Source: Rotaria macrura
Lineage: Eukaryota; Rotifera; Eurotatoria; Philodinida; Philodinidae
NCBI GenBank assembly: GCA_900239685.1
Contig: OENT01000193.1
Coordinates: 101,845-165,844, forward strand
Direction: 5' to 3'
DNA: 64,000 nucleotides
The position numbers were made by a program, and so were the translations under genes. How positions within the stretch are numbered: position 1 is the stretch's first letter; each line of letters begins with the position of its first letter. The notes beneath the pieces were generated by a model, which worked only from the letters and a program-made list of their open reading frames with translations, was not told the DNA's origin and did not search any database. This document shows positions 1-12,594 of the stretch, piece after piece.

Positions 1-499
1 ATCCATATTTGAAAAAGATTTTCTTACTTGGCTTGCAGAGTACTGAAATCAGTTGGCGGATTGCCATGCCAAAAATACATTTGATTACCCTGTTAGTTCA
101 ATGCCATAATCCTATTGGTCAATAAGCAAGATGCTTCACACGCAACACAAACGAACAATTAAACTCTATTTATTATTTAAATTATACCCATCGGTCGCAG
201 GCTGAGAAATAAAACTAAACTTAAATCTATTCCTATTTACATGAAACGGGTTATATCAACATACATTTATAAATATGTATATATTGGACTTGAAACTAAA
301 ACTACATATATTACTATTCACATCAGATGCGATACATGTGTAGATTCGCATATATATATATATCGTTGAAAATAAAACCTTTGCGTAGCTTAGTAGAGGA
401 ATAGAGATGTAGCGGATTTCTGTTGTGCATTTTTATTCGAACTCGAATTACGCAGCTCTCCCTTTTGCTGCTAATTTGCCAAACTGTTGTCGTTACTTT
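1..499. other. No gene seen; left edge
   Basis: No convincing coding sequence is visible. A short (TA)n run lies at about 351-363. The stretch would hold the 3' UTR of the small minus-strand gene that follows. Confidence 0.5.
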
Positions 500-910
500 T
501 CAATATGGGAAAACGACTTCTAATATTGTTGTTACCCACATTGTACTCCTCAATACCTCACCTGTTGTTTGATTGGTTAGGAACGTCGTTGTTGTGACTG
601 TTGTCAATGAATAATCTTTCGAAAAGAAAATCCCCACAGGAGCAGATACTATTCCACAGAATGAAACGACTATTAACACCGTGGCAACACCCAGCAATTT
701 TGATGTTGTATTTGTACTATTTTAAAACGAAAAGCTTTGGAAGAAATTATATCGACACTGAAGGAATACTTACACCTGTGAAGATGACTGTCCGGCATCT
801 AATAGATTATTCACATTGATTGTGACATTCTCTGGTGTTTGGACTCGAGAAAAAGTTTCTAAAGACCATACAGACTTGCCGTCAAAAGCCTCACCTTCAG
901 ATATTTGCAT
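500..910 (-). CDS. Predicted small single-pass membrane protein
   Basis: I do not recognise a family. Three exons on the minus strand (910-774, 716-562, 519-500) join in frame across GT-AG introns of 57 and 42 bp and give 103 residues ending in TGA. The donors are gtaagt and gtgagg. Residues about 53-77 (LLGVATVLIVVSFCGIVSAP onward) form one hydrophobic segment. Before it lie NVT (29-31) and NTT (48-50), and after it NQT, all possible N-glycosylation sites. The tail is Thr-rich. The frame stays open upstream of the chosen ATG to about position 968, so an earlier exon is possible and the start is uncertain. Both introns look like the minimal introns of the well-supported genes here, which is the main argument that the gene is real. 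The second intron is a multiple of three without a stop, so retention would also give protein. Confidence 0.4.
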
Positions 911-2109
911 CTGAGCTGTCTTAATTTCCAATCCACGAAAGCAAAAAGCAGTAGTAAATCATCAAGAAAAAATGATCTGATTTCAATTCAAACAGTTATG
1001 CAAGATCGTCGACATAAAACATTTTTGCGATGTTTTTTTTCAAGAAATCGCAGGTTTATGTGTGACGTTTGTTTGCCCCCTAACGTAAACTGACATCAAA
1101 TACAATTGTAACACACCTTTCAGTTCTCGTTGTTGTATAATCATGTTCTTTTTCTACAGTCGAGGAACAAAAAGCCAATTCTCTTTATTAAAAGCATTTC
1201 AAGTGTTCCAACAGTATAGCACTCTACTCTATTGTTTTGATCGTTCTTAATGGCATGAATTAGCTTTTCTAAATCATCGCGAGCCACACAATTTTGATTT
1301 TATTTCGTTGGCACATTTCAAAATGTGCGTAGAACAATTGATACTTGGGGGTACAAAAATGTATTAGTAGCAGTAGAATTTTTAGTCAACGGCATTTATT
1401 TCATTTCTTTCTCGAAAAATTTGAATGAGGCAGCTAGTGTATACATTAATAGAATCAATAGGGAAAAAATATCGAAAACAATTATTATCGCTTGACTTTT
1501 CGCTGTTTCTCACCTACTCATTTGATTTATTCACCAGAAATACTGTCTGTTACGGTATGATTTCCGAACTATTATCTTCTTCTTAATCTTCCTTGCTGGA
1601 AAAGAAGATTTATCAATAAATATTCACATAAAAGTAAAAACTCTGAAAGGTGCCATTCACAAGAGAAAGAAACGAAGAGAAATAAAAAGAAAAGACCAGA
1701 ATAAAGAGATGGAGACTCGAAGAAGATGCACCATGGGAGCAGTATGATCCGTGTTGATAACACTGATCAAAAAAATATAATTTTCGATCAGACGAGTACT
1801 GTGGAGGGATAGCATGAGTGTAATGGGGCAAAGGCACTTGGGAACAGCTCACAGAAATTTCAAGTTTTGTGCTCGAGAATATATACATACATACGTCTAG
1901 GCTAGTCGTTTTTTCAAATCACTGAGGAAAAGTATCATCTACTTTATAAAAGACTATAGATTCAAAAATAAAGAAAACCTAAAACACGCAAATGATCATC
2001 AAGAGAGAAATGAACGTCACGAAAGTTCAAGAATATATTATCAAGAACTGATAATTGCAACACACTGAACAACTTAGATGAATCTGTTATCGATTGCGGA
2101 ACTTAAGTA
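911..2109. other. No gene seen
   Basis: AT-rich DNA with only short open frames that have no coding character. A purine-rich tract lies at about 1595-1735. It ends at the TA flanking the mariner element. Confidence 0.45.
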
Positions 2110-3408
2110 GCGGGTGTCCCATTTTTACACCAATGAAAAGATATACTAATTATCCATATTTTCAATTTATTTTTATCTCGTATGTTTGGACGTCAGGAGA
2201 GTTATATAATGACACGATTCCACCGCTGTTAGTTCTTTCTAGATTTATTTAAGAAATGAAATCTAAAGATCTGCGACAAACTGTAGTGCGAATGACTAAG
2301 GATGGGTTATCGCTGCGTCAAATTGCTAAACAGCAGCGAATGGTGGTCACCGATCGTACAATCAGACGGTGGCAAAGAATATATAAAACAACAGGCACAA
2401 TTGATTTGAAAACAACTGTTGATAGACCAAGAATTATACGAACAAAACATCTGATCAATAAGGTGAAACATAAGTTTAATCATAATAGACGGCGAATTGC
2501 AAGGCAATCGGCTAAATCACTTGGGATTTCCAAAGGAACAATGAGTCGTATAATTCGAGAAGATCTCCATGTACATGCTTATCACGTTGGAACTCAGCCA
2601 AATGTTAAGGACAACTACAAACAACGAAGAATTTCATTTGCATACTGGGTGCGAAAATCATTACGAAAAAAAGACCATGGTCAAATTTTATTTACTAATA
2701 AAAAATATTTTGGATTAGATGGAATATTCAATCACCAGAACGACCGTGTCTATACTGTTATTCGAGAAGAAGCTGATGAACATGGTGGGACAAGACCACT
2801 ATCCGAATTTCCAAAAAGAATAATGCTATATGGCTAGGTGCACCTAGAAATGGTATTACAACTTCGATCATGTTCAAACCTGGTGAAACATTAAAACATA
2901 TAAACTATATTGAGGTTGTTCTTCCTCATGCATTACCCGAAGGCAGGCGTCTATTAGGTGGTAATTTAATTTACCAACAAGACAATGCGACGTCAGCATA
3001 CTCACAAGGAATCAATAACATGGATTAAGAAGAACTTCAAACGGTTCATCGATGCAAAAAATGGCGTCCTAATAGTTCGAACTTCAACATTTTGGATTAT
3101 CACTTATGCGATGCCATAGGTCACCGTATGCATGGAAAAACGTCAAAAATTACGATTCTTTAATAGAAGAAATTAGAAACAGTATTAGTCGAGTACCAAC
3201 GACAGGTGTTGTTCGCAATGTTGGAGATCGGTCTAGTAGAATGTTTTCAATTTTAAAAACCAGCGGTGCTTATATTGAATAGTATTTTTAGTTTATATTG
3301 TACACCTAACTGTGCTACATGTACTAATGTGTTTTGATTTAAAATAAAGCATGTCAGATAACTTTAAGTACTAAGCGAAAAGTGGGACATTTATTATGGG
3401 GCAACCGT
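2110..3408 (+). mobile_element. Tc1/mariner-type DNA transposon, degenerate
   Basis: The element is about 1.3 kb with imperfect terminal inverted repeats. The left end GCGGGTGTCCCATTTTTA (from 2110) pairs with the reverse complement of the right end, ACGGTTGCCCCATAATAA (ending 3408). Both ends are flanked by TA (2108-2109 and 3409-3410), the usual target duplication of the IS630/Tc1/mariner superfamily. Inside is one plus-strand transposase reading frame broken by several frameshifts and a stop. The TIRs differ at about a third of positions, which fits an old copy. A polyadenylation-like AATAAA lies near 3343. Confidence 0.8.
2256..3282 (+). pseudogene. Broken Tc1/mariner transposase
   Basis: The first 193 codons are open. 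They carry the N-terminal helix-turn-helix region (residues about 7-55) and a DRPR sequence at 56-59 in place of the family's GRPR AT-hook-like motif. The catalytic block around ILFTNKKYF should hold the first Asp but has Asn148. After codon 193 the match continues in another frame with the QQDNA block, where the second Asp is present. It then hits a stop near 3027 and shifts frame again to the block starting at 3062, where the usual SPDLN motif reads SSNFN, so the third acidic residue is also Asn. Two of three DDE/D residues are lost, with at least three frame disruptions. It cannot be an active transposase. Confidence 0.85.
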
Positions 3409-4438
3409 TATAACGTTTTTTACATTTTAATCCTGGAAGGATAGCTCTAAGAGCTTTTAATAAATAGAAAAAAATAAGCTTGATTTTTTATATCCTCGAC
3501 AATATTTAAAAGAAAGTAATAAGCAAAGCAACAATGTTTTAGAACTATATTATATCTTAAAAGAAATCGACTGTTTTCTGCTTCACTGTTACCTTTGTGG
3601 TGTTTTACCTAATGATTTATTGAACATTTCCGCATTCAAGGACATTTGGAGTCACAATCGATCGTCAAGGAACTGCTCTAACGATACATGGTCATATAGT
3701 GAATCTGAGCACTGAAAATAATTAATACTTTCTTCGTGAAATTCATGAGAATTTTACCACGAAGGACTCATTAAGATGATCTGAGAATGAAAACATGCTC
3801 TAAGAACAACCCTCAATAGAAAATAAGAATGAAAAATGAGATTGATTTTCATTAATGCCTATGAATATCATCTTTTATACAAATGTATCATAAACGAAAA
3901 ATTCATAGGACATATACAATAGTACGAATCTTTCATCCCATCCAATCGCATGGATCCATGTATCGTGCCAAGTCGCCCCATGAGACAGGACGGCATTGCC
4001 CCATCCAATTTGGAGCTCTGATAGATACGCATTATTACCCAATTCCTCAAATAGGTTTCATTTGTCGTGTCCCATATTGGATTCAATCATCTGGGAATCG
4101 AAGAACACTTTACATCACGAGTGTTGCTTTTTTATGATGAGCCTGTACTTTTCATTGAACCGCTACAGAAAGGAATTACCAAAATTTAATATGCATCCAC
4201 TAAACAAATCTAGACGGAGGATGAGTTCATATACATGAGTGAAAGAATAACAATATGCTGAAACAGATTACCATCCAACATTTATCCTTGAAATAAAATC
4301 ATGTTTTATACCAAAGCTCGATTCTAAGGTAGCTACTCCTCAGATCAGTACTCCATAACGGTAGTTGTTTCTCAGTGACGTTTACCTTTCCGCGGACATT
4401 TTCTACAAAATTGTATTTAGCAAAAGTCCCAATGATTG
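3409..4438. other. No gene seen
   Basis: No recognisable gene. A less AT-rich patch at about 3930-4110 is open on both strands for 70-85 codons and repeats the phrase CCATCCAAT. It looks like repeat-derived DNA rather than an exon, but I could not define its ends. Confidence 0.4.
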
Positions 4439-4787
4439 CCCAGGAGAATCATTCCGACCATTGGATCCGATCGGATCCGACAGGCATCCGATCATGTTTC
4501 TATCGGAGTTTCTCTTATCCGATGAAATCCCATCGGATTCCTGGTTGCGATTCCAGATTCGGATCCCTAGTGTTGGATTTTATCGAATCCTACTATCGGA
4601 ATTCGATTGGATTTCATCCTATGATAAAACAGGCCTCTCCTGTTGGGTTTAAATGCTTATTCGTAGTCAAATAAGAAATTAGGTTTCTTCTGTCGGATCC
4701 GTTACTGTTTCCACAAACCGGATTCCCATAAGATTTCATCGGATCGTAGGATCCGATCGGATTCGGTATAGGATTCATTCACCTGGG
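4439..4787. repeat. MITE-like repeat, CCCAGG ends, copy 1
   Basis: A 349-bp element with terminal inverted repeats: left CCCAGGAGAATCATTCC, right (reverse complement) CCCAGGTGAATGAATCC. The interior is packed with variants of ATCCGAT/ATCGGAT, including GGATCCGATCGGATCC near each end, so the ends can also pair internally. A related copy in the same orientation lies at 58911-59247 and aligns over its whole length. No clear target duplication is seen; a 2-bp TG on each side may be chance. No coding capacity. Open frames on the plus strand here are by-products of the repeat. Confidence 0.8.
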
Positions 4788-6169
4788 TGGAAGAGCAGAA
4801 TCATTTTAGTGTGGGAAAATTCAAGAGGGGTCAAGGTCAATCCACATACACCTGAATCGGTATGCGCATCGATGCCATCTTTGTATCCTTGACTCGACCA
4901 AAGACTCAGCCGCACTTTCATCACTATCTTCTCATAATCAGTGAGTAAAATGAATGTTGGAAAGCAAGATGAAGTTTTTTAAAGTTCTGGATTGTCTAAA
5001 TCAAATCTTATGTCGAATATTAGACAACCAGTTCCTGGAAGATGGATAAATATTCCATGATAGAGGACCGTAGAATTTTCTTTTCTTCTTCGATGATGTG
5101 AGCGTAAAACAAACTCTAACATCATGCATACTGTGTTTTGCGACCCAGAAATGTTTTCAAAATCCAAAATTGAAACTCTGATGTTTTCCTAATGAAAACT
5201 TCAGAGAAGATCCTTTCATTGGTAAATTTTTCATAGCGAAAAAAATCTTTAGAGTAGTATTTCAGTCGAATTCATATAAAAAATAGTCTTAACTCGTATT
5301 CTGCTTTTCGACTACATCGTATTAACATACAAGTATATCTTGAGAAAACTGAAAACTTAAGAAGTGACTTGTGCGGTTGATATAATCTTTTGAAATCTCA
5401 TGCAATTTACTTTTTTCTTCGTTTAAATGGAATGAATAGTGATGATATTTGAGTGTGCGGTATGGAATAGATATGAAGTCCAACAAAACAACTGTCTAGA
5501 TTGGCAATCATTGTCACTGCCTCTTTAATAATATTTTATGTTTGCTATCTATTAATGAATCAGCGTGTCCGGTAAATCGACTTTGTCAATCATGAATCGT
5601 AGTCCTAAGTTATTTTCAAAAATGATTAATTTAGCAGCAATCTAGCATAACGAATAGACGAAAATTTAAATAATTCAGTTGCTTGACTGAATCAATTCAA
5701 CATGACATAGGGATTCTGGTGTGAATCTGCATTCATAACAACAGTCGTAGTTGGCAATGTCAATTGTCACGTACTCATTCTTTCATTATATATTGCTATA
5801 TTCTTGTTTCAAGATATTGTCCCACATCGCCCATATGCATTGATCTAGCCACATTGGTGCATGCTTCTGTAATAAGACCAGCGTACCATATTTTTGCATG
5901 CTCGAACTTTGAGTATCTGAACAAATAACTGTTTAGTAAATACAAAGTTCACTGTGAAACATTGAAGTAAATCGACCATAAAATTCATCATCAAGTAAAA
6001 GTACTCACCTGAAGGTACTTTTAGCGTTGGACGAATCTTTCTTACCTAAATACTAATCCGTTGATTCTTCTCAAGTGTTTTCTCGTTAGGTTTTGCCTGT
6101 ATAATGATAGCTGTGTAATTGAGCAATCGAAGAGCAAATTATTTTAATATAACTAAATCCACTGCACTA
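4788..6169. other. No gene seen
   Basis: AT-rich spacer between two inverted-repeat elements. No supported exon or RNA gene. Confidence 0.45.
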
Positions 6170-6420
6170 CCCAGGTCGAACGATACGGACCGTTGAATGG
6201 ACGCAGATATACGGACCGTAACATCATTAAAACAGACCCGTATACGGCCGTATTTTCACAGTATACGGCTCCGTATGCGGTACTATTTCTGGGCACAGTA
6301 ATAAAGGATCGTATACTGTGAAAATACGGCCGTATACGGCCCTATTTTAATGATGTTACGGTCCGTATAACTGCGTCCACTCAACGGTCCGTAACGGATA
6401 TCCGTTTTGATGGACCTGGG
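6170..6420. repeat. Fold-back (hairpin) MITE rich in TACGG/CCGTA
   Basis: A 251-bp near-perfect inverted repeat starting CCCAGGTC and ending GACCTGGG, with TA on both sides (6168-6169 and 6421-6422). The arms are about 110 bp each and pair with few mismatches around a centre near 6290-6300. The arms are studded with small palindromes such as TACGGCCGTA and TACGGACCGTAA, unusually CpG-rich for this region. The TA flanks suggest mobilisation by a Tc1/mariner-type transposase. The CCCAGG ends resemble the repeat family at 4439 and 58911, though the interiors differ. Confidence 0.85.
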
Positions 6421-7653
6421 TATATGAGACGCGCATAATCACACTACTAAAATCACTTGATTAACAATTACCGTACACACGTCATAAACAGATTATGCAA
6501 TACTCTTATGAGTGATCAGATGAACTACACTGATCCACACATCTGTATTTTTGATTTGAGTGTTTTCATAAGGATTACTCAAAACTATTTTTCTTCCTGC
6601 AATCCTGCGATTTATTTAGAAGGAAATCCTAACTACATCTTTATCGGGGACACAGATGCAGATAGATCGAGCTTTTCTATGATAAAATATTCGGATTTCA
6701 AAAAATGTACGATGCAAATGGAAGCTCTCATTTGGGAAGCATTCCTAACAATTCACCACAAATGAGCCGACACTCATTTATGTTCAGACAGCTAGGAAGA
6801 GTAAAGATTTAAAGTTTTAGAATTTATTATTATTATTCTCTTCAAGAATAAATAAACTCGAAAAAGAATTATGGTACTAACTCAAATAAAAATAATGTGT
6901 TCGTTATATTTTGTTTTTATAAAAGAAAAAGTTGTCTCTCTCTTAACGCTGGATACGACGATCATAAGAGAATCATTTCCATGGACTAATAATTGCTAAT
7001 TGAAGACGAACAATAGATATCTGCCATGTAATTCACGGCAAACAAGATTACCATTCTTGATTCTAATTAACCAATATAATTCATAATTAGTAATTTTTCT
7101 GAAAATTTTCAGAGAATTTATAAGCTTTCAAAAACAAATCTTCTTGTTCATTTATAACAGAGTCGAAGTACTGCCGTTGATTTTGACTGAGAGATAACGA
7201 ACACGATTATTATTATTAATTTACGCATGTTGTAGATAAAAAGAATATTTTTGTTAAATTCTATAACACCAAAAATTTTTACGGGTATAAAATTGCTTTC
7301 AAAAATACTCATAGATACATCACAAATTTTTGCAGATTTAAAGTGAGCAAATAATGTTAATCCTCATTGCTTTTTTGTATTGATTGAATTTTACCTACTC
7401 TAACATGTTCTCCTGTCTGAGCCTATACTTACAGACCATTGTGATGAATGAGAAAATAGAAAAGGCATGGAAAATCGTCAACAATTATGAATGACCACAA
7501 CACTGAAAATGAAAACAGTGAGAAGCATTTATTTTATCGTCGATGTTCATGATTATTCAGTTCCAATTATCAAAAGAGAAACAAAAATTCAACATTTTAT
7601 AGAAAAAAAGAACAGAAATAAATCATGGAGAGATCCCATAAACAGAGATCACA
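6421..7653. other. Spacer with one 102-codon open frame
   Basis: A plus-strand frame is open from 6457 to 6765, starting at TTG rather than ATG, with mixed composition and no family I recognise. It is long for AT-rich spacer but unsupported by splice signals. The rest shows no gene and includes the 3' flank of the kinase gene. Confidence 0.3.
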
Positions 7654-10079
7654 CTATGTGTGATTACTATATTGTTTATCGGACAGAGATATTTTATTTG
7701 CATGATGATGACGATTAGAAATAGTTGGAAGAGATGACGAGGAGTTCTTCGAATGATTTTTATGAATCATCATTAGTGCAGCTGTTGTGGAAGAAGGTGG
7801 AGTTTTACTTGAAGTTGGCGTTATACGACCACTAGAAGGTGGCGTCGGTGTAGATGGGGATGGGAAAGCACCAACCAAAAGTGAATTATTAGATGTTGTT
7901 CGTTTGTGTGATAGTTTAGGAGACGATATTAGATCAGCTTGAGATTGAGAACGACCAAAATTAATATTGTTTGTCCGTAATTTCGATAATGTTGTTGATG
8001 ATGGAGGAACACTTGGAGTATTTGATGTCTATAATATATATATATATATATATTTATTTATTTATTTATTTATATTTTTATGCATAATAAAATGCTGAAA
8101 ATTATTCGAAAGAAAAATTTTACTCTATCATCCTGTTTAAATCGTACATGAACATTAGATGAAGTGACATTTGCTTCATGGGTGCCATTATTCGAACGTT
8201 TCGGTGTCTATGATAAAGAAATACATTAAACAATACACATGAATGATATGATTTGTTTTTCGATAGAAAATTTATAAAGAAAACGTACTTTAAGAGTGTC
8301 AGATGTATATCTATTAGTTTTCGTATTTAATTTATTTCGATCGACTACCAGTCGTCGTTCTTGCATAACAACTTTAGCTGTATTCGATAGTGTTCTTATA
8401 TGATGATCATTAGGATGCTGTTGAGTTGGAGATGAAGATAATGTCGAGTGGGATTGATCATTCAAAGTTGATTTTATTATTGTTTCGTTACTATTCGCAG
8501 ATAATAATGCCGTAGGATTGTTTTCTGACACTGTTCTTCGTCGTTCATTTTCAGCTTGAAATTCTTTCATCATCGTTATGATATCTTTAGTTGGTCCTTT
8601 ATCTGAACGACCCTAGATATTAAAAAAAACACAGAACGGAAAACCGATGAAGATAATATCAGTATTTTGGTTTGAAGTTTACCGTTAACCATGGATGTAC
8701 AGTTAATTCGCCCATCGTTCGACGATGAACTGTGTCATAAACAAGCATTCCTTGTAAAAAATCTAGTCCTATAATAATGAGCAGTTTAAATTTATTTATT
8801 GATAAATGATTTTCTTTTTTTGTATTTTTCTGAAACCTTCTGAAGACAAATTTTTAAATTTTTCAGAGTCATATCGAAGTTTTTGTGAACGAATGATTTC
8901 AAGTAAACGTCTTTCATCATGAGCAACATATGGATGACGGCTAGAAACCCTATTGATATCACATTGAAGTAGTATGAATTGCATAGATTTCCAACATAAA
9001 AGACAAAAACTTACAAATAATACATTATAATTCCTAATGCCCATACATCACAAAGAGCACTATAATTTTTGTTTTCAAGTATTTCTGGTGCCATGTAGCT
9101 ATTCAATTGATCTTATTATCGATCTTATTTTATATTGAACATTGCTAACTTACAGTGGCGTACCACAATAGTCATTGAAAAGTGAATCCGTGTTTGTTAT
9201 ACTTTTCTTTGAACTTAATCCAAAATCAGTAACCTTCAATTATGTTTCATTGTTGAAATGTATTAAAATTTGTTTTTTTTTTAGAAAATTTAACATACTC
9301 GTATGTCGAATTCATCTGTTTTACTTTTTGGATTATTTTTTAATAAAATATTTTCTAATTTAAGATCACGATGTACAATATCTGTTTGAAGAAAAAATAA
9401 TAATAATAATAACACAATAAAAACTATAAGAAATATAATAATAAGTGAACTTAACCCATTTTATGAAGATAATACAAAGCACTGACTAATTTCGACATAA
9501 TTTGTTTAACGGTTTCTTCTGGCAATGGACCAATCTTTTTTAGATGCATACCCAATTCACCGCCTTCACATAGTTCAACAATTAAGTAAAGATTCTAAAA
9601 TAAAAAAATGGTATCCCTTCATAAAAGTTTCTATTCTAATAACATGAAGGAATTTTTTGATATGTTCTTCCTCTCGATATAAAATGAATCACAAACAAGA
9701 GAAAATATTCTTAACCTGAGATGATTCAAGAACTTCATGCAGTTGAATTAAATTCGGATGATTGACTTCTTTCAATAGTTTAACTTCATTATCGAGACTT
9801 GACGCTTTAAATTTATTGCCAGGCTAAGACAAAACATAAGCACAATACATTAAATTAAGAAAAGCAAAAATTTCTAATTACTTTTTTGGCGATAATTTTC
9901 ATAGCATAAAATAAATTTGTTTCTTTGTTTCTAACACGGAACACAGTACCAAATGAACCTTCGCCTAATTTATTTGCGACTTCATATTTTGTTTCGAGTA
10001 CTTCATCATCATACAGGCGTGTATGAGTTATCTGACGAGTCGGTAAAATGGAAAATTGTTTATTTGTTCCTTTTGCCAT
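7654..10079 (-). CDS. STK33: Ser/Thr protein kinase, STK33-like (CAMK group)
   Basis: Eleven exons on the minus strand (10079-9882, 9823-9716, 9594-9456, 9381-9299, 9233-9154, 9098-9015, 8949-8837, 8768-8683, 8612-8289, 8207-8124, 8028-7654) join in phase to 557 residues. The kinase domain covers about 32-297: glycine loop GEGSFG (39-44), Lys61 in YAMK, Glu79, catalytic loop HRDLKLEN (from 152), DFG (179-181) and APE (206-208). All catalytic residues are present, so it should be active. ELCEGGEL, NILLKNNPK followed by VTDFGLSSKK, and CGTPLYMAPE resemble STK33, a kinase linked to sperm and cilia. The 260-residue tail is Ser/Thr/Pro/Asn-rich and probably disordered. The loop after subdomain IX (YLVSSRHPY) lacks the usual Gly-x-x-Pro-Phe pattern. 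Start: MAKGTN is chosen because the upstream frame looks like an intron or 5' UTR ending in tttag. The assignment to STK33 rather than another CAMK is moderately sure. Confidence 0.8.
8034..8073. repeat. (TA)n-(TTTA)n microsatellite in kinase intron
   Basis: A TA dinucleotide run passes directly into five or more TTTA units. It lies in the 95-bp intron between the last two kinase exons. Confidence 0.9.
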
Positions 10080-12594
10080 TGGATTAATATAGTTAATCAA
10101 AAGAACTAAAGTAAGCAAACACAAAATCATATGGAATTTTTAGTCAACTTAAAATTTTACTAACGACGTCTTTGATGACGAATGATAATAATAGTAAAAG
10201 ATGTTTGACGACCAAAACATTCATTAACATCTCCTAGGTAAACACAAATAAAGGAAACCTTATAGATGGAAATTCTTTTTTATATAGGAGAAAAAGAACC
10301 TCAATTGATCACAAGCATCGGACAATTCTATTGTTCGGCAAAAAAACAAAAAAAACATTTTTTTCTAGGTGAAAACATCGTCATTCTTAAAAATAATCAT
10401 TATTCGTATAGTAAATAGAAATATTCACATATCCTTTCATATTTTCATTCGACGATATCTTAGTTCTAATTTATTTCGTTCGATAGAACAACCACAGATT
10501 AGTTTTTAGATGTTCTCTAATTTTCCTATTACTTGAACGTCTTTGATAAGAATATGTTCCTAGAAATATGAGTGATTTTTTAATGAAATAAGAACTCATT
10601 CAACGAAATCATATTGAAACAGATTGGCGAGTAAAACTTCAGAAAATCCTTGTCATTCAGTCAGATTCTCGCAATTAATTCGTCCGTTTCATTTCATTGA
10701 AATCGCTTTATGAAATAAAATTCATCTTTTTTAAACGACCAATCAATTCCGTTATAGGTATTTCAAGTTGAAATAATGAAGAATCGAAAACTAAAAGTGA
10801 GCTGTAGAATTATTCATTGTCATTTTGAAATCTATATGGAATCTTTTTGTTGTTTCCATTTGACTTAGATACATCGGCTCTCACAATTCACATGACTATC
10901 CTTCAACTAACTAGTGGATAGATGGTTGGATTCCACAAAAAAAAGAAATTCGATATAAAAAGACATCGACTCGACTTAATCAAAAATGTATACTTATAAA
11001 ACAACTACAATGTCCGACACGCTAGATTCCAATAATCTATGCTAAAATTCTTTCTGTCGAAAGCATCTTTCTTATAAGCTATGAATGTGTTCACCTTTGT
11101 ATATAAATAAAGAATAAAATGCTCAGTTAGCTAATTTCTGAATGTAGCCCAGCGTAAGCGAGAGCTGTGACTTTGTGTGCGCATTAGCACCAGTGGATTG
11201 CTCAAACACATAAATTCACAGACAAATATTTCGAACGAAAACAAACACCACAGGCAATTCTTTTCTTTTAAAGTAAAGAAAAGAAAGTAATGGTATTGCT
11301 CACTTCAAACTAAGAAAATGTTATTCAAAGTCTCTATGTTAGAATTGGTATACTTTAATTGATGCACTCGACAATGTAAGGAATATGTAATCGGATATTC
11401 ATCGTGATATGTCAAATTTCTCTTCGTTTTTTTTTAAATCAAACACTTCTCCACTTATTTTATACTAATGAGAAATTAATTTTACTTGACGCTTTCTTTT
11501 GTTGAATTTAATGATTTAAATCGATAGTGTTTATCTGAGTTATAAAAAAAAATGAAAATCGTTTGACACAGACGACATTAAAATCGTGACGTATGTCCTT
11601 TTTCTGCGCGTGAAATATCTTTTTCACATTGCTTAGCTGAGAAACTAATCGCATTAATTTTTGTTTTGGTTGATATATCGATTTCTCTAAATGTTATGCA
11701 GTTCTACTAAATACAGCACATGAAAGATTGGATTAAAAGACATCAATTATTTCTATTTTGAGTGTATTCACCTTTTTGTATTTTGATAATTAATCTAACT
11801 TGTTTAATGAGTAAGTATTGGTTTAATTTTTGACATTCGATAGAAAAGTTCATATATATTTCAGCATTACCTTACGTCACCGTGAATCAAGAAAGTAAAA
11901 TTCGAAAAAAAACTGATAACCGAAAAAGAACCGTTAAATAGCGAAATAAATGTATTGATGTTAATGTCTGCTTTATATTATTTTATTCCGATAAAAGTCC
12001 CATAAGTGTTGATCGGCTCAATCGTTCTTATTGTTGCTTTTCATTACGTTATTTTCCTGTTGACACACGACAGCAAACCCACCAACAATTTCCGTTTGAT
12101 CGATCGATCTGAGAGAAAGAAAAAAAAACGTATGTTACAAGGTTTCAATGATTCAATCATAAACTCTATACTTACATTGATCATCATGACCATTGCAAGT
12201 ATTGTTCTCCGTTTGTCGTCGTGGTTTCATAACTTCAAAATATTAGCTTATGCCAATATAATATTCTTTTCGTCAAAATAACTACATATTGACATTTTCA
12301 GTAAGCAAAAATATGCTTAGATTAGCTGATTATGTAGATGTCACCTTTCTCGTCAATGTTAATTTTTATGTAATTTCTCTCATCTCAAGGGCTTAAGAAG
12401 AATTGTAATAACTCATGAAGCTTTGAAAAATAATTATCTGATTGAAATTTGATATCAATCTTCATAATGATGATGATGACTGAATCAATTTCTATTGGTC
12501 CATTGTATCCATGTCACACAAAAGCTATCGAATGAAAAGAATCCTCTAATTTACTTTCTCTAACAAAAAATCGTCTACATCAGTCAATATCAAG
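10080..12594. other. Intergenic; promoter region of kinase and HDDC2
   Basis: This separates the divergent kinase and HDDC2 genes. The part next to 10079 probably contains a kinase 5' UTR intron. A 91-codon plus-strand frame at 12006-12281 has two hydrophobic stretches but starts at GTG and lacks support. No other gene seen. Confidence 0.4.

Noticed and set aside
4365..4674. Open frames of 95-99 codons on the plus strand
   Set aside because: They lie over the ATCCGAT-rich repeat and arise from its periodic composition.
12006..12281. 91-codon frame with two hydrophobic stretches
   Set aside because: It starts at GTG, has no splice signals or recognisable family, and hydrophobic runs are common by chance in T-rich DNA.
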